This document shows, one piece after another, positions 57,721-64,000 of a stretch of 64,000 nt of DNA (the stretch's first letter is position 1; each line of letters opens with the position of its first letter). This stretch comes from Kribbella kalugense. GTDB lineage: Bacteria; Actinomycetota; Actinomycetes; Propionibacteriales; Kribbellaceae. Where the stretch lies: the NCBI RefSeq assembly GCF_004365875.1, contig NZ_SODF01000002.1, positions 1,550,001 to 1,614,000 on the forward strand, read 5' to 3'. The translations under genes and the position numbers were made by a program. The notes beneath the pieces are model-generated. The model did no database searches. It saw only the letters and a program-made list of their open reading frames with translations, and had not been told where the DNA came from.

Positions 57721-58143
57721 CTAGCTGCCCCATGACTGGACGGCCGGCCGTTTCGAGAAGGCCTGGACCTCGTCTTCTGAGAGACGTCTCATCTTTGAGG
57801 AATGCGCCCATCGACCGGGTTCCAGGGGATGCCGCTCAAGATAGGTGATGTACCCATGCCAGCCGTCGTCTTCGCGAGCCCACATATGCAGGAGGGCAAC
57901 CTCCGTCATGCTCGGTGAGACCGTCAGTTCGACATGGACAGGAACGTCACGCCAGCGAGCAGCCTGGTCGGGACGCTCGCCAGGTCCCTCGTATCGCAGG
58001 CTGAGGACAGCCGCGTGTATGCCCGCGTCAGGACCAGTCAAGCCGCGAGCGACCCATTCCCTCCTGTCCTCGTCCCAGACACCGTAATGGAACGGGGCGC
58101 TCCCCTTCGGAGCGTCCGGGTCCCAGCGCTGGGCATAACGCAA
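57721..58143 (-). CDS. hypothetical protein (AICE cargo)
   Basis: A 140-aa protein from ATG 58143. RYAQRWDPDAPKGSAPFHYG, VWDEDRREWVARGLTGPDAG, then HVELTVSPSMTEVALLHMWA and WHGYITYLERHPLEPGRWAH. Trp-rich beta pattern, no family recognised. Third gene of the minus-strand group starting with the GntR repressor, separated from the HAD gene by 46 nt. Confidence 0.55.
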   Translation of the reverse strand: MRYAQRWDPDAPKGSAPFHYGVWDEDRREWVARGLTGPDAGIHAAVLSLRYEGPGERPDQAARWRDVPVHVELTVSPSMTEVALLHMWAREDDGWHGYITYLERHPLEPGRWAHSSKMRRLSEDEVQAFSKRPAVQSWGS

Positions 58144-58189
58144 TCTGCCTCCTCATTCCAGGGTCAGTAGAGACCTCCGAAGCTGCCCA

Positions 58190-58867
58190 TCAACCGATTG
58201 CGGCGACCAGCTCCGTCATGCTCTGCACAACGGCGTCGGCACCGGCAATCGAGAGGGCATCCGCCTTGCCGGGCTTGTTTGCGTAGCCGATGGTGAGCGT
58301 TCCGGCTGCCCGGCCTGCTTCCATGTCGCTGGTTTGGTCACCAATGAAAACGCAGGCGGAAGTACGGATCCCCAGTGCCTTCGCAGCGTTCTCAATTAAG
58401 TGCGGGTTGGGCTTCATCAGGGTTGGGTCTGAGGGATCGCGACCCTCGACGTGCGCGACTCGGTCGACGAGGCTGGCGCGGGCGAGGTAGCGCACGACCG
58501 CTTCGGCATAGTTGTTGCTCACGATCGCAACCAACTTCCCGCTGCTCTGGCACGCTGCTAGCGAGTCGGCTGCGCCTGGAGTCGGGAGCGCCGTGTCCAC
58601 CGCTCGCAGTTCTGCGTCTTGCAGAGCCCTCTCGAGCTCGGCCGCCAACTGTGGCTCATCGGCGGCTGCAAGCAGCAAGTCGTGAGGGCTGGTCGCCTTC
58701 GTCAGAGCGTCATCAAGGTCGTGACGAACCGTTCCGGCCAGCTCGCGCAGTTCGCTGATGATTTGCTGGGGAGGGTACCCGTGGAATACCGAGCAGATCG
58801 GTCCGTCGAAATCGAAGAGGACTGCCTCTGCGGCGGCGAATATTTGCCGAAGTGGATCAACTGTCAC
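58190..58867 (-). CDS. HAD-superfamily phosphatase
   Basis: A 225-aa protein from GTG 58867, which overlaps the GntR stop by 4 nt; the extension to 58912 is rejected. Motif I VLFDFDGPICSVFHG (nucleophile Asp), motif II IVSNNYAEA, motif III PTLMKPNPHLIENA (Lys), motif IV CVFIGDQTSDMEAG. A phosphoglycolate-phosphatase-like cap sits between motifs I and II. Substrate unknown. Translational coupling with the repressor suggests element-level control. Confidence 0.88.
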   Translation of the reverse strand: MTVDPLRQIFAAAEAVLFDFDGPICSVFHGYPPQQIISELRELAGTVRHDLDDALTKATSPHDLLLAAADEPQLAAELERALQDAELRAVDTALPTPGAADSLAACQSSGKLVAIVSNNYAEAVVRYLARASLVDRVAHVEGRDPSDPTLMKPNPHLIENAAKALGIRTSACVFIGDQTSDMEAGRAAGTLTIGYANKPGKADALSIAGADAVVQSMTELVAAIG

Positions 58868-59718
58868 AGTTCGCGGACCTGCCCCAATGTGCCCCAGAGA
58901 CTGTCGAACCATCGCCGCGCCTGATCAACGTACTGCGAACCCGTTGCCTGGTCGTTGTCGCTGAGTGAGTGATGGAAAAGAACCGTGTCTTTACCTACGG
59001 CATCGAATATCGGGACGGTTTCTCCATCGATCTCCACCTCGCGCTCCCTGACCGGATAGAACCCGAAGAAAATCTCTTCATCATTCAACGCGTAGAGCTT
59101 GAACATCATCGGGAGGCCAGCGACTACTCGCGCCTCAACTTCAGTCTTTGATACGAGTCCCAACTCCCCGAGTTCGCGGATGGAGTGGGTGATCTCGCCC
59201 GCCGATCGGTGGGCGATTCCTGCCACCCTTGCCCGGACGCTCGGGTCGTCACCTGGCGTGCCGCCGGCACGCGACGGCACGGCGATTGGCTGATTGAGAT
59301 CCGGCAGAAGCATGCGGATATGGATCGACTGAGGAGTCAAGCGACCGCGCCTGATGCGATCAATCGGCTCCTCAAGCGCCCCCAGGAGTGTTTCACCGGT
59401 GAGGCCCGCGAAGTCGATATGCACGGAGTCGCGTTCGAATGCCTTTTCAATGTGTGGACGCAAGCCGACTGCCTGGTCGGCCTGCTCGCGCACATATACG
59501 CCGCTTCCGACACGAGAGACGATCAAGCCCTCATCGCGCAAGATCCTTAGCGCCTGCTGAATTGTCATCCTAGCAACGCCGTACTGCGTTGCTAGCTCGT
59601 TCTGAGACGGAAGTTTCTCCCCCGCCTTCACCTTGTGCGTGAGGATCGCCGCGCGCAGAGCGTTGGCGACCTGCTTGAACGGCGGTCGCGGGTCAGACGG
59701 ATCTAGCTGCTGCTCCAT
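58864..59718 (-). CDS. GntR-family repressor of AICE transfer (KorSA-like)
   Basis: A 284-aa protein from ATG 59718. The N-terminal winged helix reads PPFKQVANALRAAILTHKVK, GEKLPSQNELATQYGVARMT, QQALRILRDEGLIVSRVGSG (residues 12-77). The C-terminal domain has no clear UTRA match. Central repressors of AICEs (KorSA of pSAM2) are of this type. The divergent region 59719-59914 carries four copies of a CTAGCC/GGCTAG motif. Position and operators support repression of the tra operon and its own gene. Confidence 0.87.
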   Translation of the reverse strand: MEQQLDPSDPRPPFKQVANALRAAILTHKVKAGEKLPSQNELATQYGVARMTIQQALRILRDEGLIVSRVGSGVYVREQADQAVGLRPHIEKAFERDSVHIDFAGLTGETLLGALEEPIDRIRRGRLTPQSIHIRMLLPDLNQPIAVPSRAGGTPGDDPSVRARVAGIAHRSAGEITHSIRELGELGLVSKTEVEARVVAGLPMMFKLYALNDEEIFFGFYPVREREVEIDGETVPIFDAVGKDTVLFHHSLSDNDQATGSQYVDQARRWFDSLWGTLGQVREL

Positions 59719-59737
59719 GCCCAGAAGCTTACTAGCT

Positions 59738-59845
59738 GACTAGGCAGGCTAGGGCAGTTCTGTCCAGATACTTGACCTGACTAGCCAGCCTATGTAGCTT
59801 GCTGTCTACGAAATCTGGCTAGGCAGGCTAGTCCGACTAGCCAGG
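59738..59845. promoter_or_regulatory. divergent promoter with four CTAGCC/GGCTAG operators
   Basis: Site A is GACTAGGCAGGCTAG (59738-59752); site B GACTAGCCAGCCTATG (59779-59794); site C GGCTAGGCAGGCTAG (59817-59831); site D GACTAGCCAGG (59834-59844). C and D together form GGCTAGTCCGACTAGCC. TTGACC (59772-59777), 17-nt spacer, TAGCTT (59795-59800) looks like a sigma-70-type promoter toward the tra genes, with site B in the spacer. Likely targets of the GntR repressor. Confidence 0.72.
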
Positions 59846-59914
59846 TGGCGTCTCGGCGTTGGTACCCGCCGAGACGCCTGGGTCGTACTAGTCGTCTGAA
59901 GAGGAGCACAACCC

Positions 59915-60295
59915 ATGAGCATCATCCATCTCGCGGCTGTCGGTGGCGAGGACCCGATCGCTGCCGAACTGGCCGCCATCGAGTGCGAGTGGCCGCTGAT
60001 CGCGGCCGAGCTTGACGTGTTGGACGCCGAGATCGCGTTGATCAATTCCGCTCCGAATGCGTCGGAACTGGACCGGCGGCGAGTGCGGCGCGCGGAGCAC
60101 CGTGTACTGACCGTCAAGCGCAAGTTGGCTTACCTCGACGGTGCGCCAGCGCTGCCATGCGGGTGCGCCGAGAGCGTAGTCACGAGCTTCCTTCGCGGCG
60201 GCGGGGAACAGTGCTCGTCATGCGGATCGACCTGGGATCGTCACGACCGCATCATCGCGTTTCGCGGCATCACTAGCGCGGACGGTGCCGCATGA
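59915..60295 (+). CDS. AICE small protein resembling DUF6284, with zinc-ribbon-like tail
   Basis: A 126-aa protein from ATG 59915. ELAAIECEWPLIAAELDVLD, then AEIALINSAPNASELDRRRV and RRAEHRVLTVKRKL, is a charged helical hairpin like DUF6284 proteins of Streptomyces AICEs. The tail ALPCGCAESVV...GGEQCSSCGSTWDRH has CGC and CSSC, a possible zinc site and longer than usual. First gene of the tra operon; overlaps the next by 4 nt. Confidence 0.7.
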   Translation: MSIIHLAAVGGEDPIAAELAAIECEWPLIAAELDVLDAEIALINSAPNASELDRRRVRRAEHRVLTVKRKLAYLDGAPALPCGCAESVVTSFLRGGGEQCSSCGSTWDRHDRIIAFRGITSADGAA

Positions 60296-60549
60296 ACCGC
60301 CGCACAGCGCAGAGTCTGGAGCAGACCTGGGCGGATCGGCTCGGGATTGACAGCCCCGACGCCGTGGGACACGAGCTGGCCGCGCGCTTCGAGCACCTGT
60401 CGCGGTTCGTACTGACCGATGAGATGCCCCCGCGCGGGGAGCTGGTGTCGGCTGAGGCCGCGACGGCGTACGGCGAGCTATGGGTGTTGGCCGGGTTCCT
60501 GGCCGACGCCAAAGAGGCCATGACGGGCGAGGAGGACGACGGCCGATGA
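60292..60549 (+). CDS. small AICE protein
   Basis: An 85-aa helical protein (NRRTAQSLEQTWADRLGIDS, HELAARFEHLSRFVLTDEMP, ATAYGELWVLAGFLADAKEA). Overlaps both neighbours by 4 nt (ATGA). Not recognised. The layout shows it is translated in the tra operon. Confidence 0.65.
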   Translation: MNRRTAQSLEQTWADRLGIDSPDAVGHELAARFEHLSRFVLTDEMPPRGELVSAEAATAYGELWVLAGFLADAKEAMTGEEDDGR

Positions 60550-60917
60550 ACCTCGACCGCATGGACGCGATGATCAAGTCCGCTGATGACGCCTATGGGG
60601 CGATCCGGAGCCTGAACGACGCCACGATCACGGCCACTGTCCCGGCACCAGTCGCGTACGCGTTGCTGGGATCGCTGAGCCAGCTTCAGGACGCGGTTGC
60701 TCAGTTCGCGGGTCAGATCGCGACTGGGCTTGATCGGTCGCTGTTGGACTTCGATGTGTACGACGACGCCCGTGACCCGGCTGAGAGCGTCGCGATGGCG
60801 GCCGCCGCGCTGGAGGAGGCGAAGACGTACGCCGCTGTCGTTGCTGAGCGGGTGAGTACGGCGCAGTCCGCGATCGCCTGGCAGGGTTTCCAACTGGACA
60901 AGGAGGGCGACCGGTGA
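60546..60917 (+). CDS. small helical AICE protein
   Basis: A 123-aa protein from ATG 60546. NLDRMDAMIKSADDAYGAIR, ALLGSLSQLQDAVAQFAGQI, AMAAAALEEAKTYAAVVAER. Almost entirely amphipathic helices, probably dimeric. Overlaps the preceding and following genes by 4 nt each. Confidence 0.68.
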   Translation: MNLDRMDAMIKSADDAYGAIRSLNDATITATVPAPVAYALLGSLSQLQDAVAQFAGQIATGLDRSLLDFDVYDDARDPAESVAMAAAALEEAKTYAAVVAERVSTAQSAIAWQGFQLDKEGDR

Positions 60918-61882
60918 GCACTCCCGTCCAGGTCCCGGAGAATGCGCCGGCAACGGCCAAGCCGAACAGCGTCGACCGGCTGCGGACGGCGGCGGCCGAG
61001 GCGTCGCAGGTCCGGGCGCTGTCCACTCACCCGGACGTGGTCGCGCTGCGTGTGGAGTCGGTGCGGACGCAGGTTGACCGGTGCATGTGGGTCGGGATCG
61101 TGCTCGGTCTGGCGTTCACGATGGTCAACGTTCAGGCGTTCGCCGCCCAAGGCGCTGCGCTGTGGTCGCTGCCGTGGTTCGCGGCTTGGCTGCTAGACCC
61201 GATGGTGTCGCTTGTGCTGATCGCGGTGCTGCGCGCTGAGCAGATCACCGCGCGGTATCAGGTGAGCGACCACACCAAGTGGATCGGCCGCACGAAGCGG
61301 TTCGCGTTCGCTGCGACGTACGCGATGAACACCTGGTCGTCGTTCCTGCACGGCGACGTGGCTGGGATCGTGTTGCACTCGGTTCCGCCGCTGCTGGTGT
61401 TCTGCGCTGCTGAGACCGCTCCGGTATTGCGGGACCGGCTCACCGAGGCCGTGCTACGGGCAGAGCAGGCCGCCGCGCTGGCCGACCCGGAGGGGGCATC
61501 TCACCGGCTCGACACCGCCCCGGCCGTCACCGAGCTGCCCACCACTGCCGAGACACCGCAGACGGCCTCTGAGGCGATCGAGACCGTACCGGCCGCCCCG
61601 AGTAGGCCGAAGCCGTCACACACGCGCAGGAAGTCTGCCAAGCCGGGGCGCAAGCTGCTGGCCGACTACGTGACCGAAGCCCTAGCAGCCGTCGAGCCGG
61701 GTACGGCGGCCGATGCCATCACCCCGGCGTGGGCGCGATACACGACCGGTTGCTCAACCGGCCTGTCCGCCAAGGTCGCCGCGGCCGTCCGCGACGCGCT
61801 GAACACCATCCCCGAAACGACCTCCCAAACGAGCACTTACGACACGGACGCACCGGGCGAGACCGCCCGCGTCGCGGCCTGA
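60914..61882 (+). CDS. SpdB-like membrane protein (DUF2637 type), AICE spread protein
   Basis: A 322-aa protein from GTG 60914. A helical N-terminus is followed by about four membrane helices (MWVGIVLGLAFTMVNVQAFA, WFAAWLLDPMVSLVLIAVLR, AFAATYAMNTWSSFLHGDVA, VLHSVPPLLVFCAAETAPVL). The cytosolic C-terminal part of about 130 residues (SRPKPSHTRRKSAKPGRKLL, LADYVTEALAAVEP) looks like a DNA-binding or helix-turn-helix segment. Such proteins support plasmid or AICE spreading within mycelium together with the TraB translocase, which follows 19 nt later. Confidence 0.78.
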   Translation: MSTPVQVPENAPATAKPNSVDRLRTAAAEASQVRALSTHPDVVALRVESVRTQVDRCMWVGIVLGLAFTMVNVQAFAAQGAALWSLPWFAAWLLDPMVSLVLIAVLRAEQITARYQVSDHTKWIGRTKRFAFAATYAMNTWSSFLHGDVAGIVLHSVPPLLVFCAAETAPVLRDRLTEAVLRAEQAAALADPEGASHRLDTAPAVTELPTTAETPQTASEAIETVPAAPSRPKPSHTRRKSAKPGRKLLADYVTEALAAVEPGTAADAITPAWARYTTGCSTGLSAKVAAAVRDALNTIPETTSQTSTYDTDAPGETARVAA

Positions 61883-61901
61883 CCGATAGGAGCGAGACGG
61901 C

Positions 61902-64000
61902 ATGGACAACGTGCACAAGCTTCACGACGACAACACCGACCACGATGCCGACGAGTCCACGCAGGATGTTGCTCAGGGCATCATTCGTGTGCCCGCGGAG
62001 CGGATCGACTCCGACGAGGTCTTCGACATCACCTCTGGCGACGACGACACCGAGGCTGAGGCCGAGGTCCTGACTGCCGAGGAATCGGCCGAGGTCGATC
62101 GGAGGCTGGCGAACCGTGGCGCGCTGGTGCGCCGTGCGGTGACGACCACGCAGGTGGTGGCGCGGGCGTCGAAGACGGTCGCGACGCACGACCGGACGAA
62201 GACGACCGGGAAGGTGCTGCTGCGCGAGTCGTTCACGGTTGTGCAGGGTGTGGAGTCGTGGGCGAAGCGGGCGTGGGATGCCTCGACCATGGGCACCTAC
62301 CGGCGCCAGATCAAGGCCGCTGAAGCGGTCGGCGATCGCGAGGAGTTGAAGGAGTGGACTGACCGCAAGGAGATGGCCACCGAACGCCGTCACCGTCGCC
62401 TGATGGACCTGCCGAAGCTCGCCTGGGGTGTCCTCAAGGTCGCCGTCGCGATGACGGTCGGGGTGCCGCTACTGGTGCTGATCGTCGCCATACTCACCAA
62501 GGCGACCGGGAACGGGTCGTTCACGGGTGTGTGGCTGGGGTTCTTCGCGCTGATCGGGGTCCTGATCGCGGCGGGTGCGTTCGTGTGGAGCCTGCTGGCG
62601 GTCGCGGGACCGTTCCTGCTGGTGTTGGCCGCGTGGCGCGAAGGCAAACGGCGCGCTGAACCGCCGCAGTGGCTGGTCACGACCGCTGATGCGGACTGGG
62701 TTGCGGCCATCGATGAAACCACGATCGCGCGGGCACTCGACGCGCTGCGTATCGCTTCCATCACCCAGTACCTGAAGTCCGGGCTGAAGCTTCAGTTCAT
62801 CACCCCTGCCCGGGTGGATGGCCGCGGAACGCATGCGGTGGTGCGGTTGCCTGCCGGTGTCACGGCTGAGCTGATTGCGAAGCGCCGCACCCAGCTCGCG
62901 ACCGGGCTTCACCGGGCCGCGAAGGAGGTGTGGCCGACGACGGGTTCTGAGGCCGGCATCTTGGATCTGTGGATCGCGGACAAGGGCGCATTGGCTGAGG
63001 GTGCGGGCGAGTACCCGTTGCTGGCCGGTGGTTTGGTGGATGTGTTCAAGGGTGTGCCTGCTGGGAAGACGCTGCGGGGTGACGCGATCCACGCGCCGGT
63101 GATGGAGCGCAACACGATCACGGGTGGCATGCCGGGTCAGGGCAAGTCGTCGGCGGCGCGGGCGATCATGGCCGGGTGCGCGTTGGACCCGACCGCTGAG
63201 CTGCGGATCTGGGTGCCGGATACGAACTTCGATTTCGAGGTGTTCAAGCCGCGCTGTTCGTCGTACGTGATGGGTGCTGACGACGAGTCCATGAAAGAGA
63301 TCCGCGACCAGCTCGTGAACGTTCATGAAGAGGTTCAGCGTCGCGGTGAACGGCTCCTCAAGTACGAGGTTCCTGCGGTCACTCGTGAACTCGCCTCCGC
63401 GGGTGTCGGGCTGCATCCGCTGGTGTGTCTGCTGGAAGAGGCGCACGTCGCGATCCAGGACGGCACCTACGGCAAGGAGATCTCGAAACTGCTGGTGGAC
63501 ATCGTCAAACTCGGCCGCAAGCGCGGTATCCACATGATCGTTTCGACGCAGGCTCCGACCAAGGAATCGATGCCGCGGGACGTGACCCGCAACTGCTCGA
63601 ACGGGATCGCGTTCGCGGTCGGTGACCACGTCGCCAACGATGGTCTGCTGGGCCAGGGCGCTTACCGGGCCGGGCATCGCGCGACCGAGCTGATTCCCGG
63701 TACCGACCGGGGAACGGCTGTGGTGAAGGGATTCAGCGGGGAACGGTCCGAGATCGTGCAGTGGTACTACCTCGACGTCTCCAAGGGCAACGACCAGGTC
63801 ACACCGATCATCAAGCGGTCCCTCGACGCGATCGCCAAGCTCGGCAAGGCCGCGCCGGACTCCCGTCCAGTGCAGATCGAGACCCGCGACCTGCTGACGG
63901 ACCTGGACGAAGTCCTCGGAGACGACCCGGTAGCGGTCGCGGACGTGCCCGCGCTGCTCAAGCGGCACGCGCCGACCTGGACGCCGTACCAGGCGCTCAC
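61902..64000 (+). CDS. traB: FtsK/SpoIIIE-type DNA translocase TraB (partial, runs off the window)
   Basis: Open from ATG 61902 to the window end without a stop: 699 codons so far. An acidic N-terminus (VDNVHKLHDDNTDHDADEST-like, many Asp) is followed by a helical region, then two membrane helices at about 173-245 (VAVAMTVGVPLLVLIVAIL; FFALIGVLIAAGAFVWSLL). The motor domain has Walker A GGMPGQGKS (408-416), DTNFDFEVF, and Walker B VCLLEEAH (508-515). STQAPTKESMPRDVTRNCSN is the sensor loop. AICE TraB proteins form hexameric pores moving double-stranded DNA between hyphae. Preceded by an AGGAGCGAG ribosome site. Confidence 0.9.
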   Translation, partial: MDNVHKLHDDNTDHDADESTQDVAQGIIRVPAERIDSDEVFDITSGDDDTEAEAEVLTAEESAEVDRRLANRGALVRRAVTTTQVVARASKTVATHDRTKTTGKVLLRESFTVVQGVESWAKRAWDASTMGTYRRQIKAAEAVGDREELKEWTDRKEMATERRHRRLMDLPKLAWGVLKVAVAMTVGVPLLVLIVAILTKATGNGSFTGVWLGFFALIGVLIAAGAFVWSLLAVAGPFLLVLAAWREGKRRAEPPQWLVTTADADWVAAIDETTIARALDALRIASITQYLKSGLKLQFITPARVDGRGTHAVVRLPAGVTAELIAKRRTQLATGLHRAAKEVWPTTGSEAGILDLWIADKGALAEGAGEYPLLAGGLVDVFKGVPAGKTLRGDAIHAPVMERNTITGGMPGQGKSSAARAIMAGCALDPTAELRIWVPDTNFDFEVFKPRCSSYVMGADDESMKEIRDQLVNVHEEVQRRGERLLKYEVPAVTRELASAGVGLHPLVCLLEEAHVAIQDGTYGKEISKLLVDIVKLGRKRGIHMIVSTQAPTKESMPRDVTRNCSNGIAFAVGDHVANDGLLGQGAYRAGHRATELIPGTDRGTAVVKGFSGERSEIVQWYYLDVSKGNDQVTPIIKRSLDAIAKLGKAAPDSRPVQIETRDLLTDLDEVLGDDPVAVADVPALLKRHAPTWTPYQAL

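Larger units (their letters stand above)
54671..64000. mobile_element. actinomycete integrative and conjugative element (AICE), left part
   Basis: Bounded on the left by the tRNA-Ser att fragment. Gene order from left: unknown membrane gene, HNH nuclease, unknown genes, KorSA-like repressor with HAD gene, divergent operator region, small genes, SpdB-like protein, FtsK/TraB translocase. This follows pSAM2-type elements. Replication initiator, excisionase and tyrosine integrase should follow after 64000, next to the intact tRNA-Ser. The right end is not visible. Confidence 0.82.

Overview
The window is high-GC actinobacterial DNA. The evidence is the strong G/C bias at third codon positions, frequent GTG starts, SigE-family ECF sigma factors, F420-type chemistry, DeoR/LacI-type sugar regulation with an ABC importer lacking its own ATPase, and an actinomycete integrative and conjugative element (AICE). 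A Nocardioidaceae-like genome such as Kribbella would fit, but the sequence alone does not prove the genus.

Chromosomal part (1 to about 50.1 kb). 1-4.9 kb holds housekeeping genes: a LacI regulator, menB, a decayed SGNH hydrolase, upp, a TadA-associated protein, tadA and tRNA-Ser(CGA). 4.9-10 kb has a cation/proton antiporter, a RelE-like toxin-antitoxin pair, a LytR_C membrane protein and a HerA-like ATPase. 10-16.2 kb carries a membrane diguanylate cyclase and then two adjacent modules. Each module is a SigE-family ECF sigma factor overlapping a single-pass membrane protein with a long Pro/Ser/Thr-rich or LP-x-KP-repeat tail. A secreted SH3-like protein lies between them, and a promoter motif (AACCTT-N14/15-CGTCCT) recurs here and upstream of the HerA-like gene. 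16.2-27 kb is a run of small enzymes and regulators: DinB/XRE, NTF2-like, tripeptidyl-aminopeptidase-like hydrolase, PhyH, streptomycin-6-kinase-like, methyltransferase, M15-like peptidase, MFS/XRE and GNAT. 27-38.4 kb has Tex with an RGG/GGQG tail, a secreted alpha/beta hydrolase, a QacA-type MFS pump, a carbohydrate ABC importer under a DeoR-HTH/LacI-sensor hybrid, and a TetR regulator. 38.5-50 kb has an F420-type oxidoreductase fused to a hemerythrin domain (CTG start inferred), a DUF4365 nuclease-like protein, a small-enzyme operon, an ABC exporter divergent from a two-component system, and an MFS/XRE pair.

Mobile part (50.1 kb to the window end). The 3' half of a tRNA-Ser(GGA) gene occurs on the minus strand at 50112-50161 and again at 54671-54727 (49 of 50 shared bases), with a degraded third copy at 52678-52715. 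This is the footprint expected of elements stacked by site-specific integration at one tRNA gene; the intact tRNA should lie to the right of the window. 50.1-54.7 kb would be an older, decayed insertion. 54.7 kb to beyond 64 kb would be a current AICE: an HNH nuclease, unknown cargo genes, a KorSA-like GntR repressor with a HAD phosphatase, a divergent promoter containing four copies of a CTAGCC-type operator, a run of overlapping small genes, an SpdB-like membrane protein, and an FtsK/TraB-type DNA translocase cut off by the window end. Replication, excision and integrase genes are expected beyond 64000.
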